A stretch of DNA of 64,000 bases from Acetoanaerobium sticklandii (GCF_000196455.1 NC_014614.1:634501-698500); one strand, 5' to 3'. Positions 26,858-35,662 are shown, counted from the stretch's first letter. The notes: generated by a model not told the origin, from the sequence alone. Numbers and translations: made by a program.

Positions 26858-27490
26858 ATGAATTATGAACATATATGGGATGTGATATATAGACTTTCTG
26901 GCAGAGTAAGAGTTTCTAAATCACTAATCAATAGAAATGAAGAAATATTGCTTCATATATCAGATACACCATATAGCATATTTTCAGCTCTAGATAGTTT
27001 GATTATGACATTAAAACCTGAGTATATAGTGCATACAGGAGATTTAGTGGACAATATAAAACTAGAGCTTTATCCTAAATCTTTACCTAGATATAAATTA
27101 TATCTAAAGAACCTAATGAAAATAATGCAAAAACCATTTGTCAAGGGAATATATATTTCCCTTGGCAATCATGATGATATAGAGGCTATTTCTGAGTATA
27201 AGAAAATTGATAATAGAATAACTTTAGGAATAGAGCCTAATAGCATTAAATTAGGCGGTAAAACAATTCAATATGCTCATTACCTTGAAGCTCTGAAAGA
27301 CACGCCAAATTCATATGGACTTTATGGGCATGACCTCTCAGTAAAAGATGAAATTTCTGAAAATTCTATTTATTTAAACGGTATAAAAACTATTAATATA
27401 ATCATGCTAAAGTCAGGAACTATATATAAACTCCAGTATCCTATAGGCACTGATGATGCAAGACTAAAAAAAGGTAGAATTGGATTTTAG
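26858..27490 (+). CDS. Calcineurin-like metallophosphoesterase
   Basis: 210 residues. The metal-binding series of a calcineurin-like phosphoesterase is readable: HISDTPY (Asp), VHTGDLVDN (GD), SLGNHDD (GNHD), a later YAHY and the final YGHDL. The first motif has Asp-Thr-Pro in place of the usual D-x-H, so the first metal site may be unusual. It starts 2 bases after the M18 peptidase gene and is probably translated with it. The substrate is unknown; the small size suits a phosphodiesterase or a nucleotidase. Confidence 0.82.
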   Translation: MNYEHIWDVIYRLSGRVRVSKSLINRNEEILLHISDTPYSIFSALDSLIMTLKPEYIVHTGDLVDNIKLELYPKSLPRYKLYLKNLMKIMQKPFVKGIYISLGNHDDIEAISEYKKIDNRITLGIEPNSIKLGGKTIQYAHYLEALKDTPNSYGLYGHDLSVKDEISENSIYLNGIKTINIIMLKSGTIYKLQYPIGTDDARLKKGRIGF

Positions 27491-27523
27491 GGTTATATTT
27501 AAAGGACAAGGGAGGCATAGTCT

Positions 27524-28534
27524 ATGTTTTCTTTTTTTAGAAATGGAGTAAATTTTATAGTTTGGGCTTCAGATGACATCTCTATGTTAAGAGATAATAT
27601 ACTTGAAATTAGCAAAGGGCAAGAGCTTTCTCTCGAAGAGGCTTTTGATTCATCAGGTGAAGATGACACAATAGTAATTTTAACTAAAGAAATGGCTGAT
27701 AAAGTAAGTAGTGAAAATCTTGAAAAGGTTATAATTGCTAATATCAGCAGCGAAGATTTACTATCTAGATTTATATCTCAGGAAAATCCTCCCCAAAATA
27801 CAAAGGTAAGAAGTGCTCCTTCAATTATTGTTATGAGATATTTTGGTGATGTGGAAAAGATTATAAGTGAGATTGAGCACGATTATGATTGTAGAGAAGG
27901 CACTTTTGTAGATCTTTTAGAGCAAGGAAATGATAAGGGTGTAATATTAAGTTTTACTGATAGAAGTTTAAAATCAGATGTATTTATTAGAAGCCTTTAT
28001 AAAAAAGCTTTGTATATTAAGCTTCCCTATGAAACCTTTATGGCGGATATGAGAATGCATGCGCTTAGATATATTAATGAAGGGATAGGAAAAAAGGATT
28101 GGTATGAATTAGAGATAAGAATCTACGATAGATATCAAGCCTATAGCCTTCAATATGATAGATTAATTGAGATTTTAGAAGAACTTGAGCTAGGATTAGT
28201 TTTAGGAGAGGCTTGGTCTAAGGATTACCCTAGGATGTTTATGCCAGTGGGGGTGTATAGAATTAGATTTTTTACATTTAATCCACCAAAAGATATAAAG
28301 AAAGTTCTGCTTGGTTTTGAGTATACCAGCGATGGAACTAGAATAGTAGATATGGATTTATATCAGGGGAAAACTAAAATTAACTGGACAGATACATTGG
28401 AAAAGGAGCTTCCAAGAATAAGATTTAAAATGGCAGAGGTTTTTAGGCAAAGAAGTATAAGCCAAATGAGAGAAGATGTCGTAGATAATATTAACAAGCT
28501 TGATGAAATGATACTAAATACAAGAGTGGAGTAA
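27524..28534 (+). CDS. Hypothetical protein, not recognised
   Basis: 336 residues, clearly coding: good GGGAGG site, regular codon use, and it follows the phosphoesterase gene by 33 bases. It has no signal peptide or membrane segment. The N-terminal half has alternating hydrophobic strands (FIVWAS, TIVILTKEMADKV, VIIANIS), suggesting an alpha/beta domain. The second half is Tyr- and Arg-rich (RIYDRYQAYSLQYDRL, GVYRIRFFTFNPP) and ends in a helix. I see no catalytic motif that I can name. It may work with the phosphoesterase next door, but that is only context. Confidence 0.7.
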   Translation: MFSFFRNGVNFIVWASDDISMLRDNILEISKGQELSLEEAFDSSGEDDTIVILTKEMADKVSSENLEKVIIANISSEDLLSRFISQENPPQNTKVRSAPSIIVMRYFGDVEKIISEIEHDYDCREGTFVDLLEQGNDKGVILSFTDRSLKSDVFIRSLYKKALYIKLPYETFMADMRMHALRYINEGIGKKDWYELEIRIYDRYQAYSLQYDRLIEILEELELGLVLGEAWSKDYPRMFMPVGVYRIRFFTFNPPKDIKKVLLGFEYTSDGTRIVDMDLYQGKTKINWTDTLEKELPRIRFKMAEVFRQRSISQMREDVVDNINKLDEMILNTRVE

Positions 28535-28634
28535 ATGAATTATATGGATTTCATGTATAGAATTATAAAATGATACTGTAGATAAAAAATGGGTAAATAG
28601 GGTATAAGTAATCTGAATAAGGGAGAGATAGTAT

Positions 28635-29882
28635 ATGGACCAAAATAATGGTAGATTAGAAATCCTCACCTTCGGTAGCTTTGATATCTTAATAGATGGA
28701 GAATCCCTTTTGACTCAGTTTGGAAAAAGTCAAAAAGCACTTTCGCTATTGAAATATTTTATATCTAACAGAGGTAAAAAAATCCCAGTAAACAGAATAA
28801 TTGAAGCAAATTTTAAACTATACGACTATACAGACTATAACAATGCACTAAGAAGCCAAGTTCACAGACTAAGAAAAATAATAAAAGATATAAATTCAAA
28901 GCTTGAATCTGAAGTAATGAGATTAGATTTTGTAGCAGGAAATTATGTATTTAATTTAGAAAAAGATTATATTTTAGATGTAGAGCTATTTGAAGATTAC
29001 GTTTGTAGATTTTCACTAAAGCCACTGGAATTAGAGGCTGATTTTGAGAGATTATCGGAGTTGAGGACGGCTCTCAAGCTATATAGAGGAGATTATATTG
29101 AAGGTACTGAATTTTATGACTGGATATTTCCTCTTAGGATACATTATAAAAGACAGTATCTGATGCTGTTTTCTCAATATATAGGTTACCTAGTAAAAAA
29201 AGATAGGTATGATGAAGTAATAAGTGAATGCGAATCTGCGCTTTCTATAAATTTTTTTGACGAAGTAATTCATGAGTATTTGCTCGAGGCCTTATTTAAA
29301 TCAAATAAAGCTAATCAAGCACTGAACCACTATAACTATGTGACTTCTAGATTTTATACTGAGATGAATATGAAGCCTTCAGAAAAAATGAAGGAAATCT
29401 ATCAGAAAGTCCAAAAAAGAGAAAACTCAGAGTATGGCACTGATCTTTTTACTTTAGAAAGAACTATACGGCTAGCAGAACAGTCTGATGGAGTGTTTTT
29501 CTGCGATAAAGATTTCTTTATTAACCTTTATAGACTAGAACTTCGAAAAAAAGAAAGAGATATAGGTAAAACGATGGTTGGGATAGTTACGGTATCTGCC
29601 TATGATTTAAGAGAAATAAGCGAAGAGGAATCTGTAAAGATAGTAGAGGATATAGGCCCAGTAGTAGACAAATACATGAGAAAATATGATGTAATAACAA
29701 AACTTAATAAAAATCAATTTGCTTTTATGATGTTTAATAGTAGCGAAGAAATGATAAAAAGAATAAATCAAAGAATGAACTTTTTATTAAACCAAGTGAA
29801 GAAAAAGCATAGAATATTATTTACTCTTAGCTGCAAATCAATACAAGCAACTGATGAAAATTACAATGAGACTGCCTTTTAG
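28635..29882 (+). CDS. BTAD (SARP-like) transcriptional regulator fused to a degenerate GGDEF domain
   Basis: 415 residues in three parts. Residues about 5-110 form an OmpR-like winged helix of the SARP type (LTFGSFDILIDGE, then NALRSQVHRLRKI). Residues about 112-255 are the alpha-helical BTAD repeat domain (LYRGDYIEGTEFYDW, LLEALFKSNKANQAL). The C-terminal 140 residues resemble a GGDEF domain whose signature is lost: the expected GGDEF site reads KLNKNQFAF. So it is probably a nucleotide-sensing or structural module, not an active cyclase. It sits just upstream of the surface-protein operon, separated by a terminator and a tandem repeat likely to be its binding site. Role as activator of that operon is inference. 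Confidence 0.82.
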   Translation: MDQNNGRLEILTFGSFDILIDGESLLTQFGKSQKALSLLKYFISNRGKKIPVNRIIEANFKLYDYTDYNNALRSQVHRLRKIIKDINSKLESEVMRLDFVAGNYVFNLEKDYILDVELFEDYVCRFSLKPLELEADFERLSELRTALKLYRGDYIEGTEFYDWIFPLRIHYKRQYLMLFSQYIGYLVKKDRYDEVISECESALSINFFDEVIHEYLLEALFKSNKANQALNHYNYVTSRFYTEMNMKPSEKMKEIYQKVQKRENSEYGTDLFTLERTIRLAEQSDGVFFCDKDFFINLYRLELRKKERDIGKTMVGIVTVSAYDLREISEEESVKIVEDIGPVVDKYMRKYDVITKLNKNQFAFMMFNSSEEMIKRINQRMNFLLNQVKKKHRILFTLSCKSIQATDENYNETAF

Positions 29883-29893
29883 GGCAGTTTTTT
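29871..29893 (+). terminator. Terminator overlapping the stop of the BTAD regulator gene
   Basis: ACTGCC (29871-29876) pairs with GGCAGT (29883-29888) around a 6-base loop, then six T bases. The stop codon is in the loop. Confidence 0.82.
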
Positions 29894-29987
29894 ATTGCAA
29901 ATAAAACAAAGGATATCAAAAATTATGAGACATTTTTAATCGTTCTAATAGGTTTGCTTCTTAATTACATAAATAAAAGAGTTTTGA

Positions 29988-30009
29988 TGTAACTGAAATG
30001 TAACTGAAA
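29988..30009 (+). repeat. Tandem 11-bp direct repeat, candidate activator-binding site
   Basis: TGTAACTGAAA occurs twice head to tail (29988-29998 and 29999-30009), with a third, degenerate copy beginning TGTAATCAAAT at 30016. The 11-bp period is one helical turn, as expected for OmpR/PhoB-type or SARP winged-helix activators bound in tandem. It lies about 95-116 bases upstream of the surface-protein start, with a possible -10 (TAATAT, 30065-30070) downstream. Confidence 0.7.
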
Positions 30010-30103
30010 ACAAATTGTAATCAAATTGAAATAAAAATCCTACGTAATTTTAGTCTGGTAAAAGTAATATAAGAGCTTTAAGAAGTTACGAGGAGGTGAA
30101 ACC

Positions 30104-32725
30104 GTGAAGAAAATAAAATTGTGGCAAATCATTATTTTAATTTTTGCTCTTACTTTTGTAAATATCCATCCAGCTCTTATTTATGCATCTCAATTAGAAG
30201 TAGATACGCAGGATGTTTCATCTGAAGCAATAGAAGATGAAGCAGATATACAAAGCGAAGATGCCCCGCAAGCAGAAGTATCGGACGAGGAGCAAAGCAT
30301 TGAATCTCAAGAAGGAGAGGGTGAGCAAAATCCAGACGAACAAGTAGAAGGTGAAGACGAATCAGCGCCACTAGGAGAACCACAAGCTGAAGATGATATA
30401 GAAAATCCAGATGGTGATGTAGAAAATCCAGATGGTAATGTCGAAAACCCTGACGGTGAAGAAGTAATCGAAGATGAAGAAACACCTCAAGGACCAGTAG
30501 ATGGAGAAATTCCACCAAGTGAAGGAGAACCTGTAGACGGAGAACTTCCGCCAGTAGATGAGCAAGTAGATCCGAATGCACCATCAATAGAAGAACCGGT
30601 AGATCCAAATGCACCGCCGGTAGATCCTAACGCACCACCGGTAGATCCTGTAGTTGATCCAACAGTTCCAGTTATTGGAGGAGGAGGGGTAATAATACCA
30701 CCGATAATAGCAATACCTGGTGAGGAAATTATTGTTACAAAAACAGCTGATAAGGATCAAGTAAATCCTGGAGAAACGATTAATTACACTATTGAAGTTA
30801 CTAATAATTCAGGAGGAGATTTGACAGGTATTACAGTGGAAGACCCTATGATAAATCTTATAGAAACTTTTGATTTATTAACTGGAGAAACTAAAGTATT
30901 CACTGGCAGTTTTGAAGTAAAAAAACCTGAACCTATAATGGTAGCAGGAGAAGAAATAATTACAGCTCCTGAGGAGCCTCCTGTGATTACAAATACTGTA
31001 AGAGTATATGGTACAGGACCAGTCGGTGAAATTAACAAAACGGCTACAGTTGTAGTTAATGGAGTATTAGAAGAAGTGTTAGAAGTAATGAGCGAAGAGT
31101 TTATCGAAGATCCTGGTGAAATTTATTTGGATTTATCAGAATTCGATAGCCAACCAATGATGAGAAGTTTTCAAATGATGACAGTAAACCCATATGAAAA
31201 CGACCACTTATCTATTGATAAAACTGCTACAACTTTAGATTTAGAAGAGAGAATGTATCAAGTCGATTTTGAAATAACTGGAACACCACCAGAAAAACCT
31301 GTAGATGTAATACTAGTTATAGATACTTCAGGAAGTATGGGAACTAGAATACCTGGAGATAGTAAGGCACCATTATATTATGCAAAACTAGCGGCTATAA
31401 ATTTTGCAAATAGTATAATAGATGAGAATCCAGATAGTAGGGTAGGAGTTATAGAGTTTTCAGGAGGATATTATGGTTATGCATCTGATGCTAGTACTGT
31501 AATAAATCTTACAAATAATAAGGCTAATTTAGCAAGTAGTATTAATGGACTTACTACTCATAATATGACAAATATTCAAGCAGGATTTAGGTTAGCATAT
31601 AACAAAATTAGTGCTATTTCTAGTACAAGGGACTCTGTTAAATCAGTAGTATTTCTTACTGACGGAGTTGCAAATGTAAGTATTGGTAACTGGTCTAGTA
31701 GTAATCCAGTTGTTCACAACACCCATACTATAGCTGCCTATACTGAAGGACAAAGTCTGTATAGCTATATTAATGGCAACCTATTTACTATAGGATTATT
31801 TGGAGCGATATCAAATAGTTCAGTTAAATCTATTGCAAGGGATACTTTACAAAAAGCTGTATACGATGATCTTGAGAAGTATTATGAAGCTTCTAGTGCA
31901 GTAGATTTAGGCCCAGTATATGAGACAATATCTCAAAAATTAGAATATGCAGCAACAAATGCTGGAGTAGTAGATTTTATGTCTATACCAGTCAATGACC
32001 ACTTCGAGGTTATAACAAGTAGTATTACAGCTAGCAAAGGTACAGCTTTATATAATCCTACAACTAAGAAGATAGAGTGGGATATAGGAGATATAAGAGA
32101 AGAAACTGTAACTATGAGTTATCAAATAAAAGTAATTGATGATATGTGGCCTACAACTGCATGGTCATCTAACTGGAGCTCTTTAGATACAGTAGGACCA
32201 TTTGGATATCAAAATGAGCCTGATTCTGGGCTTAATCCAGTATATACAAATAGTTCAGCTACTCTTAGCTATAAAAATCCTGATAATGAAAATTCAACTA
32301 TGGATTTCCCTATGCCAAAGGTTCCAGTACCACCAGTACTAAGATTAAATATAATAAAAGCTATAAATGGCGCAGGACTTGCTAAAGAATTTGAAATTAA
32401 TATATCAGGTAATTTATTGAACCAAACAACTATGAACTTTAACCATTTCACTTATGGTGGAACTCACAAGTTCTGGGGATTAAAACAAGGCATGTATACT
32501 GCTACTGAAAACTACTTGCCATATAATTACGAAAAAGTATCTATATCAGCTCCAGTAACTATATCTTACGATAATCCTGAAGATACCATCACAGTAACTA
32601 ATAAGCCAAAAACAACTGGCTGGTTCTATGGTGATGATGAACAAAAGAACTATTTCCATGTAGGTGGAGTAATAGTAGCTGATATGAATTTTGATTCTAA
32701 GAAAATTGAAATAGCAAAAGCATAA
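30104..32725 (+). CDS. Large secreted surface protein with vWA domain
   Basis: 873 residues, GTG start behind GAGGAGG. A Sec signal peptide (about 1-29) is followed by an acidic, Glu/Pro/Asp-rich region (about 30-200) with NPDG and DPNAPP repeats. Next is a DUF11-like beta domain (about 210-320: VNPGETINYTIEVTNNSGGDL). A von Willebrand A domain from about residue 395 has an intact MIDAS start, DTSGSMG, and FLTDGVANV. A SpaA-like prealbumin domain lies toward the end (about 750-840). There is no LPXTG or other anchor that I can see, so it may attach through partners. vWA and SpaA-like domains are typical of pilus-tip or adhesive proteins. It heads an operon with SipW and TasA-like genes. Confidence 0.88.
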   Translation: MKKIKLWQIIILIFALTFVNIHPALIYASQLEVDTQDVSSEAIEDEADIQSEDAPQAEVSDEEQSIESQEGEGEQNPDEQVEGEDESAPLGEPQAEDDIENPDGDVENPDGNVENPDGEEVIEDEETPQGPVDGEIPPSEGEPVDGELPPVDEQVDPNAPSIEEPVDPNAPPVDPNAPPVDPVVDPTVPVIGGGGVIIPPIIAIPGEEIIVTKTADKDQVNPGETINYTIEVTNNSGGDLTGITVEDPMINLIETFDLLTGETKVFTGSFEVKKPEPIMVAGEEIITAPEEPPVITNTVRVYGTGPVGEINKTATVVVNGVLEEVLEVMSEEFIEDPGEIYLDLSEFDSQPMMRSFQMMTVNPYENDHLSIDKTATTLDLEERMYQVDFEITGTPPEKPVDVILVIDTSGSMGTRIPGDSKAPLYYAKLAAINFANSIIDENPDSRVGVIEFSGGYYGYASDASTVINLTNNKANLASSINGLTTHNMTNIQAGFRLAYNKISAISSTRDSVKSVVFLTDGVANVSIGNWSSSNPVVHNTHTIAAYTEGQSLYSYINGNLFTIGLFGAISNSSVKSIARDTLQKAVYDDLEKYYEASSAVDLGPVYETISQKLEYAATNAGVVDFMSIPVNDHFEVITSSITASKGTALYNPTTKKIEWDIGDIREETVTMSYQIKVIDDMWPTTAWSSNWSSLDTVGPFGYQNEPDSGLNPVYTNSSATLSYKNPDNENSTMDFPMPKVPVPPVLRLNIIKAINGAGLAKEFEINISGNLLNQTTMNFNHFTYGGTHKFWGLKQGMYTATENYLPYNYEKVSISAPVTISYDNPEDTITVTNKPKTTGWFYGDDEQKNYFHVGGVIVADMNFDSKKIEIAKA
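30401..30463 (+). repeat. Three 21-bp coding repeats (NPDG units)
   Basis: Units of 21 bases at 30401-30421, 30422-30442 and 30443-30463 encode ENPDGDV, ENPDGNV and ENPDGEE. The third copy has diverged in sequence. They lie in the acidic region of the vWA protein. Confidence 0.85.
30599..30640 (+). repeat. Two 21-bp coding repeats (VDPNAPP units)
   Basis: Units at 30599-30619 and 30620-30640 each encode VDPNAPP; partial copies flank them (VDPNAPS before, VDPVVDP after). Proline-rich spacers of this kind often reach through the cell wall. Confidence 0.85.
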
Positions 32726-32741
32726 AAGGTAGGTGATGGGG

Positions 32742-33308
32742 ATGCTAAAGAAGATAACAAGTATATTATTTAACTCTATATTTATAATAGTAACAGTAGT
32801 ATCTTTAGTTTTCGTATATACTATGCTTCAAAATGCAGGTCGTATACCAGATATTATGGGATACAGACTCTATGTAGTTCAAAGCGGTAGTATGGAGCCA
32901 GATATTCATACAGGGAGTCTGGTAATTAGTAAAAGAGTATCCCCTGAAAACCTTGCGATAGGTGATGTAGTAACCTTTAAATCAAAGGATGATTCTACTA
33001 CACTTGTAACACATAGAATAGAGCAAATATCTAAAGAAAATGGAGAGCTTAGCTTTATAACTAAGGGAGATGCAAATGATGTAATCGACTTAGAACCAGT
33101 TAAGCCAGAAAATATCATAGCAAGAGTGCAGTATGATATTCCATATCTTGGATATATGACTGATTTTATAAAGACTAAACAAGGTATGCTTTTAGTAGTG
33201 ATAATACCCGCGTTAGCACTACTTCTCATAGAAATATTTAAACTGATAGGTTATGCAAGTGAGCTGGATAAGCAGAAGAAAGCTCAAAATCATGAAATTA
33301 AGTTTTAA
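32742..33308 (+). CDS. sipW: SipW-type (ER-type) signal peptidase I
   Basis: 188 residues with an N-terminal and a C-terminal membrane helix. The catalytic Ser is in VVQSGSMEPDI (about residues 46-56). The ER-type enzyme has His in place of Lys, and VTHRIEQ (near 90) supplies it. KGDANDVID and the final hydrophobic span agree with SipW. It should process the signal peptides of the neighbouring TasA-like proteins. The longer reading from GTG 32733 begins inside the AGGTAGGTGA site. I prefer the ATG at 32742. It follows the vWA gene in the same operon. Confidence 0.93.
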   Translation: MLKKITSILFNSIFIIVTVVSLVFVYTMLQNAGRIPDIMGYRLYVVQSGSMEPDIHTGSLVISKRVSPENLAIGDVVTFKSKDDSTTLVTHRIEQISKENGELSFITKGDANDVIDLEPVKPENIIARVQYDIPYLGYMTDFIKTKQGMLLVVIIPALALLLIEIFKLIGYASELDKQKKAQNHEIKF

Positions 33309-33396
33309 ATATTAGTGATTTAAATTATTTACCTTATGTTATTTAATCGTTCGGATGTATTTAATTAATTAATTCCACTTTAAGGAGGGAAATATC

Positions 33397-34056
33397 ATGT
33401 TACAAAGAAAAATGTTAATGAGTATAGCTTCTGTATTAGTTTTGGTAGCTTTAATTGCAGGTGCAACTATGGCCTGGTTTACAGATAGTGAAACTGTAGC
33501 TGCAACATTTACTGCAGGTACTGTAGATGTAGGAATTAATGATCCTACAGACATAGAAATCATCAACCCTGGAGACATCATTAAATTTGGAGAACTTGAA
33601 GATGAAGGATACTATCATAATGCACCAATTGAAAGAGGAATGCCACAAGGCGGATATGATAGAGTACTTCAAATAGATTATACAGGAACTAAAGCTGCAT
33701 ATGTAAGAGTACTAGTTGATTTTGATTGGGCAGGAGACTTAGATAATAGTAATCTTTCAGTTAATGCTCCAACTGGAGGAAACTGGATTTATGATGGAGT
33801 AGATACTCAAACTGGAAAACATATTTTTAGATTAAATGGAATCCTAAATGGTAGCGCAGAAGACCTTGGCGGATTTGCTTTAGCTAATGTTAAAAATGTA
33901 CCATTTGAGTTAGTAATTAATGGAGCAAGTACTGGAAATCAATATCAAGGAGTAGCACTTAATATGAATTTTGAAGTTCAAGCAGTTCAAGCTGCAAACG
34001 TAGATCCAAATGCAATTCCATTTGAATCAGTAGTTCAACCTGTACCTACACCATAA
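33397..34056 (+). CDS. TasA/camelysin-like SipW-dependent surface protein 1
   Basis: 219 residues. The signal region MLMSIASVLVLVALIAGATMAWFTDSE and the following AATFTAGTVDVGI are the recognised hallmarks of SipW-dependent proteins (I cite only the landmarks AWFTDSE and TAGTVDV). The mature part is a beta-rich domain with AAYVRVLVDFDW and GVALNMNFEVQAVQA. Such proteins form extracellular fibres in biofilms (TasA) or surface proteases (camelysin). Fibre formation is an inference from the family. The ribosome binding site is AAGGAGGG. The gap to sipW (about 90 bases) shows no clear terminator. Confidence 0.88.
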   Translation: MLQRKMLMSIASVLVLVALIAGATMAWFTDSETVAATFTAGTVDVGINDPTDIEIINPGDIIKFGELEDEGYYHNAPIERGMPQGGYDRVLQIDYTGTKAAYVRVLVDFDWAGDLDNSNLSVNAPTGGNWIYDGVDTQTGKHIFRLNGILNGSAEDLGGFALANVKNVPFELVINGASTGNQYQGVALNMNFEVQAVQAANVDPNAIPFESVVQPVPTP

Positions 34057-34147
34057 CTTTATCTAATGAGCTTAATAGTATAAAGCAAGACAATAGGTGC
34101 TAAGCTAAATAGATTTAAAATTAGAATTAATAGAGAGGGGTGTGAAG

Positions 34148-34702
34148 ATGAAACGAAAATGGATGATACCACTATTAACAGGCATCTTCGCCGCCTCGCT
34201 GATTATAGGGATTACTACAGCATATTTCAGCGATTCTGCAGCGGTCAGCCCGGATATTACAGCGGGTACGGTAGTAATAGATTTAAGTGAAAACTTTAAT
34301 CCGCCTACAAATTGGCAGGCCGGAGAGACCACACCAAAAGAGATACTGATTAAAAATACAGGTAATAAGCGTGCATATGTAAGAGTAAGAGTAGCGGGGG
34401 TATGGCAAAAAGATGAAGCAGATACTGCGCTAGATATAAACAATGTGCAGGTAATAAACAATTCTAGCGATTGGGTATTGAGCGAAGGCTATTACTATTA
34501 TAAACATGTGCTTAATGCTGGAGCTACCACTTCCCCACTCGACCTATCAGTTAAATTGATAAGTAAGGATGAAAGATATGATGGTCACACATTTATGTTG
34601 AAGGCTTATTCACAGGCAGTTCAAGCTACAAATGGAGCATATATGGATGTTTGGGGCTTGTCAAGTTTGCCGCCTGAGGTTGAAATCCTTTCCTTACCAT
34701 AG
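34148..34702 (+). CDS. TasA/camelysin-like SipW-dependent surface protein 2
   Basis: 184 residues. The N-terminus is the same type as the previous gene: GITTAYFSDSAAVSPDITAGT is the signal-cleavage and start-of-mature region (landmarks AYFSDS and ITAGTVVIDL). The mature domain has NTGNKRAYVRVRVAGVW and HTFMLKAYSQAVQATNGA, matching the first protein's AAYVRV and VQAVQA positions, so the two are probably diverged duplicates. The ATG at 34148 lies 7 bases after GAGAGGGG; the GTG at 34142 is too close. The two may be major and minor fibre subunits, or fibre and cap. Confidence 0.85.
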   Translation: MKRKWMIPLLTGIFAASLIIGITTAYFSDSAAVSPDITAGTVVIDLSENFNPPTNWQAGETTPKEILIKNTGNKRAYVRVRVAGVWQKDEADTALDINNVQVINNSSDWVLSEGYYYYKHVLNAGATTSPLDLSVKLISKDERYDGHTFMLKAYSQAVQATNGAYMDVWGLSSLPPEVEILSLP

Positions 34703-34740
34703 GGTATAGGTAAAGATAAAACCCTAGAAAGGAGGGTAAC

Positions 34741-35610
34741 ATGTATAAAAGAATTGCAATAGGAATTTCTAGTATAGCTCTTTCACTAGCTCTTATAGTA
34801 TCTGGACTGATTTTGCAATCGCCTTCAATAGCATTTGCACAAAACGTTATAGTAGATAGTGATAGTGAAGGCTTAGTTGTAATACCTCTAGGTGGTAAGT
34901 TCTTTGAACTAAGCACTATGGGGCCTGGAGATATGCCAGATGATTTAAAAACAGTAGATGAAGATGCTTTGAAAGGCTTGATAACAGTAACTAATAGTTA
35001 TACTGAGCCATATGAAGTATTCTTAAGTGCAAAGAGAACTTCTCCTATCCCAGAAGGAGCAGATTTATACGATATGCTGATGTTAGAAGTTAAGTTTAGA
35101 GGCGGAACTCTAAATGAAAAAACTGAATTAATGAAAGGTTTTGCAACATCAGAGATTAGTCTAGGAACCTTTGCTCCTGGGGATACACAAAATATTGAGC
35201 TTGGAGTATCTTTACCTGGAGAAGAGGTGGGAAATGAATATCAAGGAACTAGTGTAGATGTATTGTGGACATTTAGAGCAGTAGTACCTGAACCTGGGCC
35301 GGGACCAGGGCCGGGGCCAGGACCAGATGATGACGATGATGATGAAGATGAGCCAGAGGATGTTCCAGAAGAACCAGTACCTCTAGCAGTAGTAGAACCA
35401 GTACCTGAGGAAATTATTCCTGAGGAAATAGTTCCACTAGCAGTTCCAGAAGTTGAGGAAGCTATTGAGGAAGAACCAGTTCCACTAGCAATTCCTAAGC
35501 TACCTAGAACAGGAGGAATGGCACCAATATTCTTCTATAGTGCTGGAGCAGTATTACTTGGAGCAGGAGTTGTTATATTAAGAAGAAAAGATGATGATGA
35601 CGAGAAATAA
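34741..35610 (+). CDS. LPXTG cell-wall-anchored protein of the TasA-like operon
   Basis: 289 residues. A Sec signal peptide with probable cleavage after AFA (about residue 33) precedes a beta-rich domain (35-185) similar in layout to the TasA-like proteins. Then come a Gly/Pro run (PGPGPGPG), an Asp-rich run, and repeats of the form EEPVPLAV/I. The C-terminus is a complete sorting signal: LPRTGG, a hydrophobic span, and the charged tail RRKDD. Sortase must be encoded elsewhere. As the only wall-anchored member, it probably tethers the fibre or the vWA protein to peptidoglycan. Confidence 0.9.
   Translation: MYKRIAIGISSIALSLALIVSGLILQSPSIAFAQNVIVDSDSEGLVVIPLGGKFFELSTMGPGDMPDDLKTVDEDALKGLITVTNSYTEPYEVFLSAKRTSPIPEGADLYDMLMLEVKFRGGTLNEKTELMKGFATSEISLGTFAPGDTQNIELGVSLPGEEVGNEYQGTSVDVLWTFRAVVPEPGPGPGPGPGPDDDDDDEDEPEDVPEEPVPLAVVEPVPEEIIPEEIVPLAVPEVEEAIEEEPVPLAIPKLPRTGGMAPIFFYSAGAVLLGAGVVILRRKDDDDEK
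35290..35328 (+). repeat. GC-rich low-complexity tract (Pro-Gly repeat)
   Basis: GGGCCGGGACCAGGGCC and its neighbours make a GC-rich island in an AT-rich window. They encode (PG)n, followed by a GATGAT-rich Asp stretch. Repeats of this kind vary in length by slippage. Confidence 0.75.
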
Positions 35611-35632
35611 AAGTAAAATATAAAATTAACTA

Positions 35633-35662
35633 ATGCGCCTTCTCTTGAAGGCGTATTTTTTT
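35633..35662 (+). terminator. Terminator of the surface-protein operon
   Basis: CGCCTTC (35636-35642) pairs with GAAGGCG (35647-35653), extended by weaker pairs, followed by seven T bases. Confidence 0.9.

Noticed and set aside
30177..30614. A 145-residue Leu/His-rich reading on the minus strand
   Set aside because: It is the reverse complement of the acidic, repetitive part of the vWA protein. Its composition comes from the GAA/GAT codons on the other strand, and it has no ribosome binding site.
30401..30640. Short tandem repeats that could suggest a CRISPR array
   Set aside because: The 21-bp units are contiguous, in frame and encode NPDG and DPNAPP. There are no spacers and no cas genes.
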